From contig JADLZK010001367.1 in NCBI GenBank assembly GCA_015847255.1, positions 50,032 to 114,031 on the forward strand: a stretch of 64,000 bases of DNA. The letters run 5' to 3'. Origin of the DNA: Hyparrhenia diplandra (Eukaryota; Streptophyta; Magnoliopsida; Poales; Poaceae). A program made the position numbers and the translations under genes. The stretch's first letter is position 1. Each line of letters opens with the position of its first letter. Below are positions 50,178 to 62,131 of this stretch, one piece after another. Below the pieces are notes generated by a model. That model was not told where the DNA came from. It ran no database searches and worked only from the letters and a program-made list of their open reading frames with translations.

Positions 50178-52283
50178 ATTCATAGAACCTTTTTTAGTGA
50201 AAACAACTGGGGGGCGAAATGCCTCCACCTGATTCATTTACCACAAATTCCAAGAAGACATGTTGGGTGGAGGGTGTAGGGCACCAAATACATGAGTGAC
50301 CCCGAAGGTCAGAGAGTACATGAGAGGGAGAGAGAAAAGTTACAACACTTGACACAATGATGATCAAGACAACAACTACAACACTTAAACAAAGTCACAG
50401 ATAAGCCTAGACACAAGACGAAAGACACCATCCGAAACGTTGATTTGTACCCTCGCTGAACAACATACTCGTTGAATTCACCACATCTACTATGTGCTAC
50501 ACCATTCCTCGTAGCCGATGGTGTCATCCTCCAGCACATCCGGGCCCACGCAGAGGTGGGAACAACACCCGACATTTGATATTCTAGCACCATTGAGGGA
50601 TGGTGACGAACACACAAGCCTAGCATCACTAGACAGAATGACCTACCACGAAGCAGATGGTGAGACACAACACATCTGGATCCACGTACCACCACTCAAC
50701 GTCGTCCATGGGGAGGAAACCCTGAAGGGGAATGGTGGCAAAGGTGGAAGACACTACTCGGCATAAGATTTTCTGGCACCATCAAGGAGAGCGCCGATGG
50801 AGTTGAAACGCCAAAGGGGCCAATCTTACCTATGAGTGGAGCAAGGAGCGTGCAGCATGAAAACAAATAAGGAAACATATGATACCAGGCGCGGGCGAGA
50901 GCAGGCGTGCTCGTATCCATGCCTTCAAGAAGGGGTCTGATGCCCACGGGCACCACGCACCACCATCGACGATCCAAGTTGTGCCCCTCCATAGTGGCAC
51001 ACTCAGAAGGGATGTGACATTGTCGATGCTGCCACCACCGGCTCTTGATAACCAGAGCTAGGTTTTCACCAGGAGGGAGCGACATGCTTCAGTTGGGTGA
51101 GGAATCTACACCAGCGCCTCCAATGAGGTAAACGACACCACAGCATGTCGCCATCGGCCGCCACAGTCAGGTTGTGCACGGCTTTCGACAAAACTCCTTA
51201 ACCCGTGGACGCACAACATAATCTGCAGCGAGATGACGCTTGAGCCTCTGGCCATGGCTTGGCTAGAGGTTTGCTCTGGCCGCCGCACACATCCAGGAAG
51301 ACAACAACTAAAGAGCTGTGGACTGACTCAGGGTAGTAGATCGGCTCCACGGTGCCGTACAACAGTCCCAAGTGGAGTGGTTGTCGCGGACGGGCGATAG
51401 TGGCATCGGCTGCCAACGGCGTCGAGTCGGCCCCACCAAAGCCTTGAACATCTAGCCATCCGGCCAGCGCGCTCATGGTCGAAGATCTAGTTGGCTTAGA
51501 GAGCCCAGGTCTGGCTGGGGTCGCCGAGCGAGCTCATGCCTGCCTTCCATGCTTCACTGCCACACCCTCGGCCTTCTCGCCAGTGCCACTGTTGGTGCTT
51601 GGAGGCCGCTGCTGTGTAGGCCAACAGTCGGCCGCCACGCCCCGTCGCCACCAACAGAACCAGGACGGAAGGCATTAGATCTTGACACAGGGGCCCTAGA
51701 TCAGGCACATCAAGACCACCGCTAGCCCTCCTCCAACCGCAGGGTCAACCACGCGCCATGACCCCGGCACGTTGCCGTCCAAGCCAACCGTGGATGGGGT
51801 CGCTGGATCTAGGCCCAAGGGACCTGGACCCGGAGCTTCTTCCTCGCTCCCGGCCTACCATGCTCCATGCATGGGAGCCTAGCGCCAAGTGCGGTGTGTG
51901 GAGGACGCGACGCCATGGCCTTGGTGGGGGTGAAAACTAGTAGATCAAGGAGGGGAGGCACCGGATTTGGCCTAGGAAGTCACGGATCCGACTTCTCCCA
52001 GCTATTCGGCTGCCATTAGAGCAAGCGAGTAGAGCATCACATGTTGGAGAAGAGAGGAAGTGAGCAGGAGAAGAGGTGTTGTGGGAGAGCCATTTTGAGC
52101 TTTGGACCGTGGGCCGCCGCCACCACTCGCGGACAAGCAGTAGTGACCGGGGTGCTCTTGCACGAGGAGGCCTTTGGCGGCGGGCAGTGTCGCCCCTGAG
52201 GAGACGAGGCGGGGGGAGGGGGCGGATTTTTCGAAGGCCGATTTGAGCTCAGGCCTAAATTGTTGTCATTCATAGAACCTTTG
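50178..52283 (-). mobile_element. Retroposon of ~2.1 kb with 15-bp target duplication
   Basis: ATTCATAGAACCTTT occurs at 50178-50192 and 52269-52283. Read on the minus strand the element ends GGCGCCCCCC-like, TTTTCACTAAAAAA: a short A tail next to the left duplication. The 5' half is GC-rich. ORFs up to 129 codons show no endonuclease, reverse transcriptase or other domain. It fits a non-autonomous retroposon or retrotransposed transcript moved by LINE machinery. Confidence 0.65.
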
Positions 52284-53526
52284 AAATTGCAACTCTAAAG
52301 GGCCAAACATTGAGTAGGTGCTCAATCCAACGAAAGAGGCATAAAGTATCTATTATCATTGGGAACATATATAATCTCTGAAGACCATATTAAACAATTA
52401 TGAATGGGTGAACTCTAAAAACCATATTCAGATGACCTAGGAATTTGGAAAGGATATTTTAGAAAATGAAGATCAATTCCAATCAAGTGTGTGGAAACAG
52501 AGCCAGAGTCGGAGATCCACTCCGCCGTAGCATTGTTTTTTAGTGATGACGACAAGGGATGACAGAGGACGTGCGCGACAGAGAGGCAGAGGCGCATTGC
52601 CGAGCCAGGAGGCCGCCGGGTTGGCCGCGTCCAGCGCGCGGAGGAAGCTGCCGCGTGGCATGCGCCATTTTCCACCCGCCGCTAAACAACCCTGGCAAGT
52701 GCGGGGGAGAGGGGCAGGAAGGGGCGGAGGGCGGCACAATATCTATGTGTTGCACTTCGCTTGACGAGGCTACATTGATGGAGGCAGAAGCAGAAGTGCA
52801 CGCATGACTTGAGTGCGAATTGTTTTCGTAGGGGCACTCGATAAATGGATTTTCTAGAATTATGCTGTGATAGGCAACGAAGTCGGTGGGAATGGTGATG
52901 TGTGGACCGTGGATGGGGAATCGAAGGGGTGAGGAAAGCAGGCGACGTGGCCAGCTGTAGGATCAGTAAATGGTATACAAGAATAAGTCTGTAAATAATA
53001 AATAAATAAATAATACTGAATCAAATTGAAATAAATGGTATATAAGAAGTGTATAATAATATGGTAAATAAGGAGAGATGGAGGGACGAAGCAGTGCCAA
53101 CTAGAGCATGTTCATGCATTCGGCCTGACAAATGGGCCCAAGCCAGTGTGACATGCTAATATGGAAAAACCAGCATGGGTTTAAACTCTCCTACCTTATC
53201 AGTTATGGTATAATGTTTTGTTTTTCCCTCACAACAAAGCAACATAGGCCGGCTTATTAGCCACAAAAACCATCAGAGTGTGTGTTTTCTCGATTACTTG
53301 CGTATTTTTTTCATTAAGGTAGGAGACTTTAAACATACAAATGTACCATTTTTAAATAGGTGCTTTAGGAGGTCTAGAAGGAACAGTGCAAGGCTAGACC
53401 TTCCTAGTATATTGATACAAGTTAGTTACCATGCATGGACGTGTTTGATAAGGTGGGCCAATGAAACCGCCACTCATGTGTTTGACGTCCCTAGCCCACT
53501 CTAGAGCCTGACCCCACGGCCGGTGC
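52284..53526. other. No gene recognised
   Basis: 52540-52820 is GC-rich with overlapping short ORFs on both strands. 52960-53080 is AT-rich with AAATAAATAAATAA repeats. No termini or domains were seen. Confidence 0.4.
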
Positions 53527-53877
53527 AAATCCCACTCTTTTTTTTTTTTTTTTTTTTGAGAAATACAGTACAGACGCAGACGCTCATACACGCACGCGCA
53601 TATCCTACCCCTATGAGCACACGCACGCAACCCTACCCCTATGATTACCTCTAAGAGACTGAGCCGGCAGATTCTAGATTGACGTAGTCACCACGGACGT
53701 CTCACGCATGCACAACCCTACCCTATGAGCACACACACGCAACCCTACCCTATGATTACCTCTAAGAGACTAAGCTGACAGATTCAAGATTGACGTAGTC
53801 ACCACAGACGCCTCGTTGTCGACGGGCACATCGCCTACCCGACTCTCGGAGGTTAAATCCTGGAATAAATCCACTCT
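53527..53877 (-). mobile_element. SINE/LINE-type 3' fragment with a T-run and internal duplication
   Basis: A T-run (53538-53557) is followed by sequence with two copies of a ~106-bp unit (CCTACCCCTATGAGCACACG ... GATTGACGTAGTCACCAC; from about 53600 and 53708). AAATCCCACTCT (53527-53538) and AAATCCACTCT (53867-53877) may be the target duplication, with a one-base gap. This is a familiar high-copy grass sequence type ending in poly-A on the minus strand. Confidence 0.6.
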
Positions 53878-53929
53878 CTCTCCTGGCTTCCTTAAAACGG
53901 AACGAGGGTTCATTTCTTCTCGGCCCGGC

Positions 53930-54420
53930 TGGTTGAAAGTCCACACGCCGCATGATGGATGTCTCTAACTCATTGTTCCTTCGTTTCCATGCCTCCATTT
54001 CTTCTTGAGCCTTCGGCGGGCACCGGTGCCGACCTTTCCGGCTGGGGCATGCGTGCGCCGGCCGTCGCCCGCGCCGAGCGAGAGTGCGGGCGCGCCGCCT
54101 CGGCAAGGTGCGCGCGCTCCACAGCTGCCGCCGTACCGAGCTGGCCACACGTGGCGTAGTGCCGTGCCTAGCCATCGACTTCCAAGAGTTCCTCATTCGC
54201 GTCGGATGCTCCGTGAGGCCGTGCGGCGTGTGTGGTGCCGCCGCCGCCACGCCTAGCCACGTCGGCGCGCGTTCTCTGCCGCCACGCCAAGATCACCTCA
54301 CCCCCCCCCCACCCCGGCGTTGGACTAGTTCGTGCCCAACAATTGCTCGATGAAATGCTAGCGAGGAGTGCTAAGAAGAGGTTTGGGGAAAGGCTACCGC
54401 GTTGTTGTGCAAGGTAGACA
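53930..54420. other. GC-rich segment, gene content doubtful
   Basis: Overlapping ORFs on both strands. The longest (53762-54250, minus, 162 codons) runs into the SINE-like repeat. A stretch EEMEAWKRRNNELETSIMRR near 54000 looks protein-like and helical but has no family match. No intron-exon structure could be set. Confidence 0.3.
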
Positions 54421-54851
54421 TAACCTTTATGTACGGGCAAACAAACGCGTTCTCATCTAGGCTCCGCTCTGCAGGAACATGCAGTCACTTGTACCATTTG
54501 ATCTATACCTTTTTTTTCCTTTTGTGTACGTACATTATAGAATACTAGTATATGGTTAGACAAAAAAAAAAAAAATCTTTCATATATACTACAGGATGCA
54601 TTTCAAATCAAACAATGATTAATCTATGGTACGGTATCCAAGTACGTATAGAGACAATGAAAGCGAGATGTGATTCACGCCATTCCATTGGCCGGCCAGT
54701 TACGCAAATATGTAATACAAGAGAGGAAAGTAATACAGAGATTGGAATTAATCCTAGCGAGAGCCGAGAGACATGGCACAGCCGTGAGGTCTGCACAACC
54801 CGTGCATGAGATCTTGCATGACTAGGTAGCTAATTGTGGGGCCGATCGATA

Positions 54852-55441
54852 GACTGCCTCCTCAATACTAGATCAACGCCTAAATATAATCTAACACCCT
54901 CCGCAGTCTAAGCGTCATAACCAGCCATAGGGATGGAAGTTACTCGAGTGAAACTCCACGAAGAAGGATCGATGAAGGCAGCCCTTGGTGAAGATGTCAG
55001 TGTACTGAGATGATGGTACTACGTGCAGGACGCCGATGTCACCGGTGGCTACTTGTCACGGACAAAGTGCAGATCAAACTCAGTATGCTTCATGCGTTAA
55101 TGCTGCACTAGATTGGATGGGAGGTATATTGCTGCACTGATTCTGTCACAATACACAACTGTAGCACGCTAAACTGGATGATGAAGCTCCCCCAGCAGGT
55201 GGTGTAACCATGTAATCTCAGCTACAGTATTGGTGACAGCCCCAATACTCAACCTCAGCACTAGATTGAGAAAACGTTGCGTTTGGTGGACCAGGAGACG
55301 AGATTATTATCGAAAAAACGGCATAGCGTCGAGCCTCTAAACAGTCAGCCCAGACAGCATCAAGATCAGCCGAAAGAGAACTAAACCGAAGCCCATGGTC
55401 GACTGCCTCCTCAATACTGGATCAACGCCGAAATATAGTCT
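54852..55441 (-). pseudogene. copia RNase H remnant between two copies of an LTR edge
   Basis: Minus-strand pieces NNLVSWSTKRNVFSQSSAEV, a HQY/LHH-LLGELHHP region, HEAY-V-SALCP...KVATGDI-like and QYTDIFTKG match the end of copia RNase H, with many stops. Below it GCGGAGGG and TGTTAGATTATATTTAGGCG mark the polypurine tract and LTR start (54893). A 41-bp piece of the LTR start (GACTGCCTCCTCAATACT...) also occurs at 55401-55441 on the other side, an unusual arrangement suggesting recombination. Confidence 0.7.
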
Positions 55442-55690
55442 ACTCTCTCCGTCCCATTGAGTTTGTCACCTTAGATTCCGTGCTATCTTGTTCGATAATT
55501 CGCCTTATTCAAAAAAAAATTTGCACAAATATAATTTATTTTGTTATGAGTTATTTTATCAACAAAGATACTCAAATATTGATTAATTTATTTTATTGTT
55601 TACATAAATATTTTGAATAAGACTGATGGTCAAACATGAAGTTCAAAAGTCAAAAACGTAACATATACGTATGCTGCATTAAGTTTAAAA
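55441..55690. mobile_element. Stowaway (Tc1/mariner) MITE, one end only
   Basis: TACTCTCTCCGTCCCATTGA matches the Stowaway terminal consensus (TA)CTCCCTCCGTCC. The interior has GTTCGATAATTCGCCTTATTC and GAATAAGACTGATGGTCAAA, the usual subterminal words of this MITE class. The second terminus is missing or decayed. Confidence 0.65.
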
Positions 55691-55777
55691 AAAAACTTAT
55701 ACTTATATGATATAATTTCAAGACTCGTATCACCTCGATGTAATGGACCTAAACGTTAATGAAATCTTTTCTTTATA

Positions 55778-56069
55778 AAAGTAGGGGATTTCCTACGCGT
55801 TGTCGCTTGGTATGAAGTAGGGAATATAAATATAGAATCTATGATGTGTGTCGCTAACATGAATATCATATTTCTTGTGCTAGTGAACTTTTATTACAAA
55901 TGAGAGGTGGACATACTGCATGTCAAAAGAAATTGATAGTGGAAAATGATATTGAATTGATGAGATGGTCGCTTTGCATGTCAAGATAAATAGATAGTGA
56001 GGTTCTGCTGAGGTGGACGCTCTACATGTAAAGAGAATTACCTTAGTGGATTTTATTCTTATAGGAGTA
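55778..56069 (-). mobile_element. Decayed Helitron-like element
   Basis: The left side (GTAGGGGATTTCCTACGCGT) and right side (CCTTAGTGGATTTTATTC, TTATAGGAGTA) have the same layout as the Helitrons at 6759 and 45756, but the CTAG terminus is not intact. Confidence 0.35.
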
Positions 56070-56220
56070 TTAAATTACTTTATGCAAAAGATCAAATTTT
56101 GATTTACCATTATTTACAACATTATGCTAATACAAATGTATACGACAGGAGATCGTCGGAGTTTTCCTGCAAACTGCCATGACTACTTATTCCCAATACA
56201 GGAATATTTTCCCTATATAT

Positions 56221-56402
56221 GTACCGTCGTCGGGTGTTGCACAGGCACCGAAATAGAAATGAAGTTAAAGCTCTTGGTGTTTGTGCTACTTGCAAAATAA
56301 ATATATGGGCTCTCACAGAGTACCGTCGTCGGGTGTTGCTTGCGGGCACGAAATAGAAATGAAGTTAAAGCTCTTGGTGTTTGTGCTACTTGCAAAATAA
56401 AA
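56221..56402. repeat. Tandem duplication, ~83-bp unit, ~99-bp period
   Basis: GTACCGTCGTCGGGTGTTGC ... CTACTTGCAAAATAAA occurs at 56221-56301 and 56320-56402 with few differences. Confidence 0.8.
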
Positions 56403-56520
56403 GATACAAGTAACTCCAAGTGGATTGGACCCTCTGTACTCATTAGCTTTGAATTCTATTGTAAAACCTGTAATAATAAATACCAGGTTTGATCACTAAG
56501 CCATGTATTATTATGTTATA

Positions 56521-59299
56521 CTAGTTCACCGACCCATGCTCACACACGGGTTAGAATCTTATGAGCGCATAAAGTAACAAATAAGAATTACTTATATCAA
56601 ATATCTTTTTTTTTTCTTCACTAATATGGTAATACAATAGATATAATAGGTACTCTATAATCTATATTCAATTGTGATAATCTATCAAATATTGATTTAA
56701 ATGTTTGTCTCATCAATCTCCATATGTTTTTTCTTTATATAGCTTATTAAACTATGATAGTTTTAGCCGCCATTTATATTTTGATGACATAAACCTAAAT
56801 TTTGATTATTTTCCCCAAGTTTAAGCTTTTTAATTCCTCAGATACAATAGTTATTATTTACAATGCCTGAGTATAGTCAACCGATTTGATTGTAGAAGTT
56901 TTTAGCCTTTCTACATTTTTTTTTTAGCATGATATGTATTTAGCTAAAACATAAATAAACTTAAAGTGTATAAAATATTATTTCATCCTAATGTGATATT
57001 TTAAAAATCTATATTTTAACCTTTAGCTTTTGATCTAGTTGTTTTAATATTTTTACATGTATTAATTTGAAATTCTAATGCTTATTCTATCATTTATTCA
57101 AAAATTCATGTTCTATTTTAATAAAAGAATATTCTAGGTCCCAGTTTACCCTCTTAGTTTCTTCGATGTCATAAATAGTTGTTTCATGCACCCTGGCACC
57201 CATAATTTTCAATTTATTGTGTCATATTACTATTGTTTAATTAAACAATTTTTTTTTTATAAAAAACTAAGTAAGATTCATATTATGACACATTGTTTTG
57301 ATCGAAATGTTTAAACTTTTTTTTTAGACGACGACTTACAAATTTTATCATCAAGAGTATTTACATAACTTGAAGTGGGTTGTAAGTGTCATTTTACTAT
57401 GTGGTGTGCTAAAGATATATTTCAGGATCCTATAAAAATAATTATTATTCATACTAATGTAAGTTTTGACTTACGGATGATGACATATATCGTTTGTAAT
57501 TGCTTATATTAGCATTTATATGTAGATTAAGAGACTTTTTGTTAATTTTTATAATGGTTGACATGTGGATAAATTAGGTACAAATTGTATAGGTATACAT
57601 TATTTTTTTCATTATCTGTCATAATGCCATTATGCATAATTTGAATGCAAATTTAGGCATCAAAGTATTATCTTTCATAATGATAGAGATGGATAATTTA
57701 TACAAAATACTATTGGATTGGCGTAATTATCTTTTTATAATTGCGATGGTTTAAAATTTGCATATAGGCTTTATTGCTAACTCCACAAATCATGGACTCA
57801 TGGTCTCCTAATTTTTTTAGGAGCATTAGCATGCAATTTGAAGTAATTTACTATGGGGGTTGATTTTTTGGGTTGGGTTTAAAAACATAAAATAGATAGA
57901 GGCTTCCTTATCGATGGTTAAAAACATTATTATTAAGTTAATACAATAATTATAGCTGATGTTAAATAAATATTATGTCAACACTTATTTGTGTGAACAA
58001 ATCCAAGGGTACTGAAATTTAAATCAAAATTATGTCTAATAGTCAATAAATATCATATCATATGCGTCATGGAAAACAGATAAAATTTTAATTAGAGGAT
58101 ACAGTAAGATGGTCGTACACTCATACCTTTAGCCTATAGGTGCGGCAGGTGCAGCTAGTGGCTTTCATGCTCCCAACTTCCCTTTCTTGACATTGATCTT
58201 CATGTCGTCTCCATGATCTTTGGTACACGCCGGTCCTACCATCATTCCCTCCTACACCCGGCCAGGGTTGAGATCCCCCCATAAAAAAAAACATTATTAT
58301 TATGTTACCAAAATGTTATACCTGTTGCTCAATAAGGATTATTACAAAATTTCTTTATTCAAAGTAATCCAAGGACAAATAAGTAAAGCCATATATTGCG
58401 GGGAGACATAAGTGATCAAAATAAATAAAGAGAAGCCTTTAGCCATATACTGAGAACATTTAGGTTAATGTTGCAAACAATTTTTTATACATGTACACAC
58501 CATAGTAATCAGCTTCAAATATTCATTCATGGTGCACTACGACCCTACAGGCCCTCATAATTTCATTCATATTGACCTATAAGCCCACTGATCACCATAA
58601 TAGAACTTCATTATCGCATGGCAAAGCCTGACACAGCCTAACACACCACGAAGGATTGCCTGTCATTGAGACCTGCAAGCAATTCCACAAAGATTTTGGG
58701 AGTGCTGGAGCGTGGACCTTGTGCCGGTACACGTTGAGGACGTCGAGCACCTCAACATCGAAGGAGTCGGCGTGCGGGCGCCAATGTAGATGATGTACGC
58801 GTACCTGCGCTGTATTGGCTCCCTCCTTGCTTGCTTGTCCGGCCGACCACATAAGTTAATTAGTTGTCTGGTGGCGCCGGCGGCAGGTGCCGCATGGAGC
58901 CATGGTGAGGCTGCGCCCTCTTACTTCCTCCTCTTACCGCACGTGCTAATTAATAACATGAAGAAATCTAAGCATTTGAAATTTTTATAAAAATTTAGGT
59001 TCCTCAACTTTTCATTCTCTCGTATTCTAATACAATATTCAAATGCTTAGATGAAAATTGATTGTATAGACTACCATGAATATTGTGTTAGAATACGAGA
59101 GAATGCAAATTTGGGGAACCTAAATTTTTATAAAAATTTCTATAGACCACCATGAGTATAGACTACAAAGTACCTATTATATCTATTGTATCACCATATT
59201 AGTGAAGAAAAAAAGATATTTCATATAAGTAATTCTTATTTGTTACTGTCTGCTCATAAGATTCTAACCCGTGCGAGAGCACGGGTTGGTGCCAATTAG
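56521..59299. mobile_element. 2.8-kb element with ~130-bp terminal inverted repeats and hairpin ends
   Basis: 56521-56654 and 59169-59299 are reverse complements with few differences (blocks TTAGAATCTTATGAGC, AACAAATAAGAATTACTTAT, TCTTCACTAATATGGT, AATAGATATAATAGGTACT). Each outer end carries ACCCGTG...CACGGGT-type hairpins and CTAG or TTAG. The 2.5-kb interior is very AT-rich with no transposase. It could be a non-autonomous DNA transposon with long terminal inverted repeats, or two Helitron ends in opposite orientation. No target duplication was recognised. Confidence 0.6.
58979..59140. repeat. Foldback with ~62-bp arms
   Basis: 58979-59040 and 59078-59140 are near-perfect reverse complements (AAATTTTTATAAAAATTTAG, GTATTCTAATACAATATTC) around a 37-bp centre, just inside the right terminal repeat of the element above. 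Confidence 0.8.
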
Positions 59300-60218
59300 G
59301 AATGATATTGTAATCAGTTTTTATTTTCTATAGGTGAGATTGTCGGCCGGATAGCACGTGTAATGAATGTCATGACGAATTTGGCTTCGCGCCTCATATT
59401 GATAAACTGAACAATTTATAAAGAGGTATAAATTACATGGCTATAGCTAGACTGAATGATGCTAGAAAGGATATTTAATTAGATTTAAGCTCTGACCTGT
59501 ATGGAGTCATGATGCAATTGAGCACATAGAAACACCTGTCGATGGGTATAGGACAGAGCGACCAAGAGAGCATTATCGTTTAGATTTAAGCTCTGACCTG
59601 TATGGAGTCATGATGCAATTGAGCACACAGAAACACTTGTCTATGGGTATAGGATAGGGCGACCAATAGAGCATTATCGTACCTACAACTTGATACTCAT
59701 CCTCGTCCATGCAAGATCAAAGCTTGTCTACATGGATTAATTATTGACGGAGGTGCGGCCGGATTGATGAACCACATGCCTACGTTGATGGGAGCTTTTT
59801 ATTAGATCTGGAATAGAATATAGAATAGAACAAACAGGAGATCGCAAATTAATAAAACAGGGGAGATCGGGCAACACAAATAGTTAGGTGGATGGCAACT
59901 TCCGCATGGAAGACCACACAACAACGTACCTTGCTCGCGTTCTGGCTTGGTTTGGCACCGTACGGCCGCCGTCATCGTGAGGCGGCGCCATCTTTTATCT
60001 TCTTCCGTTGGAAATCACGATAGAAAAAACAATACATTTATTTTCTTCTTTCTATCGATAATAATAGTGGCAAAGGTGGGTAATTTTTAGAAAAATAAAG
60101 TAGATCTAATGATTATCGATTGCTAGAGTCTATAGATTTGACGGTTAGATGTTTTCGATTAATGTGAGAATTTCTTTTATTTATCTTTTTTCCCAGCGCC
60201 TTTAGTGAGAATTAACGT
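59300..60218. other. AT-rich DNA with one tandem duplication
   Basis: A 101-bp unit starting TAGATTTAAGCTCTGACCTG occurs twice at 59480-59580 and 59581-59680 with about six differences. The rest has no ORF or termini recognised. Confidence 0.75.
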
Positions 60219-60245
60219 GGAGGCTTCTTTGGAGCCTCCAATTAG
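60219..60245 (+). other. Helitron-like 3' terminus
   Basis: Hairpin GGAGGCT-TCTTTGG-AGCCTCC followed by AATTAG and T, near the CTRR-T ending of Helitrons. No 5' end was located. Confidence 0.35.
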
Positions 60246-60336
60246 TAATAGTAAGATTTGCGGTTAATTTGAGTGAACCGTGTGTATCCGAAAAATAAAT
60301 GGTTGTCAAGCATAAATGTAACATGAATGATTATAT

Positions 60337-60425
60337 TACTCGCTTCATCCAGGAAAAACATAATTCTAGCTTTGACTTGGATAACGTCTCGAGATTTATA
60401 GCTAGAATTGTGTTCCCAGGGAGTA
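60337..60425. mobile_element. Small Stowaway-like MITE (~89 bp)
   Basis: Ends TACTCGCTTCATCCAGG and TTCCCAGGGAGTA are imperfect inverted repeats with TA at both borders. The inner arms AATTCTAGCT and AGCTAGAATT pair exactly. Confidence 0.65.
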
Positions 60426-60429
60426 TATA

Positions 60430-61537
60430 TGTGTAGGTATGTGACTACAATAGAAAAATCACATAGCTCAGAATGCGAGCTTACTTTTTAGGGCTTGACC
60501 GTTTTCACGGGATCCTATCCAGGGCCTGAATCAATCCAGCCTAGGATCTAGTGGATCCACTTGTGTCACTCATTCTAGGCTTGGGTTCAATCCCCTTCCG
60601 AAACCAATCATTGCATCGCAGCTTCCGTGGCATCGGGAGGAGGAGCGGGCCGCGCATAGTGCAGGTGTGGTGGCGGCTAGGGACGGCGGAATGGGAGTAT
60701 GAGCGACAATGGGAGGATCAGAAGGGGACGTGGAAGAAGTGAAGGCGTGTTTTTTTATACGATGGAGAGGAAGGAGGTTGTCAAAGGTTCGAACGAAGCG
60801 AGGAAAGGCAAGTCATGAAAGGCATGCTAGACGGTTGGATCAACTGACGGACGGGGATGGAAGACGATGTGGGCAATGTGGGTTGCGTTTTGGTATACGA
60901 AAATAAAAATTTAGGTAGATAAATGGGGTGGACGTTTGGGCCGCTGGCCATTTTGCTTTGCCCTAGGGAGAGACCGGATAGATGCCCACTTTGTAGCAGA
61001 TAAACTCAATGAGAGCAAGCTCGCTAGGTGAGCGAGCGAGCGAGCGGCCGAGCGTGACTTCGACTCCCAGGGGCGACACTTGTTTCGTATAGGTGTAGGT
61101 CTAGCTTGCACACCAGGGGAGACATAAAAAAGAGCCATTTACCTGTGTGCCATTATAAAAGTTCACAATGACCTACGTGACATCAAAATCTTGAAAAGTT
61201 CCTTGTTACCCTGGACCAAAGTTTCTTTGCCTTGTGTGCCATTTCCGTCACCTTGCCAGTCAAATTCTAATAGAGTTAGCTTCCACCCTGATTTGAAATT
61301 ACTCTATTGCCCATCACTCTGTATGTTCACTCTTGACCAGTGGAACAAAGCTTGGGCGAGTCACTCTATCTTCTCCACAGTTCTCTTCGTTCTTCTCCCC
61401 ACTTTTCTCCCCAGATACCAAACCCTAGGGTCGGAGGCGAGTCGTAGGGCGAAGGCGGGGCGAGCGGGCCCTGCGTATTGGGAGGCGGGGCTACGTATGG
61501 CGTTGGGAGGAGGGGCTTTGTGCGGCGCGGACGAGCA
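60430..61537. other. No gene recognised
   Basis: Contains short ORFs only. A GAGC-type microsatellite (GAGCGAGCGAGCGAGCGG) lies near 61030-61050. 61190-61440 is pyrimidine-rich and would suit an untranslated leader, but no coding exon follows that I recognise. Confidence 0.4.
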
Positions 61538-61567
61538 CACAATGGGATCGAACTCGATCCCATTGTG
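61538..61567. repeat. Perfect palindrome, 14-bp arms and 2-bp loop
   Basis: CACAATGGGATCGA, AC, then TCGATCCCATTGTG. Looser inverted similarity (GGGAGGAGGGG at 61506 against CCCTCCTCCCCC near 61590) extends the structure to about 90 bp. Confidence 0.85.
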
Positions 61568-62131
61568 ACCCCGATCGCACGCCGCCCTCCTCCCCCACGA
61601 TACCGGAGCCTCCGTCCCCGCCCTCCGATCATCGGAGGTGGGGTATCGTGGATCGCTAGGTGAGCGGCTCCGCTCGCGCCCATACGTCGTGCGTGGAGAC
61701 TGAGCGGTCCAGGAGGCAGGGCTTCCCATGGGCGTCCAGGCTTTGCGGGAGAGGTTGGCGGGCGGAGATGGTGGACATGCGGCATGTAGATGGGTGAGTT
61801 CCCTTTCCTTGCCACAATTGTATCACATCTTTACCATACCATCCTAGCACCAAAAGCGGGCTAGCGAGAGCGGCCACGTAGCTGGCTGTTCATGGCCGCC
61901 CAATCGAATGGACGGACGAGATCGTCCAGTCCCGGCGTTTTTGTAAAAAAAAAGTCCTCGAAAGATGGTGGTTGTCAAGCAATCGGTCTAATCCAATCCG
62001 TGGTTAGCCATATAATTTGATGATTGCTTCCATGTTCTCATGGCGACATGACAATTCTGGTTATACATTTTGAGGACACCATCAACACCTTTCATAAGCC
62101 GTATGAGACCAATAAGACAACTATAGATTTT

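Noticed and set aside
53762..54250. 162-codon minus-strand ORF as a host gene
   Set aside because: Its C-terminal third is translated repeat sequence and the N-terminus is low-complexity Arg/Ala; no supporting structure.
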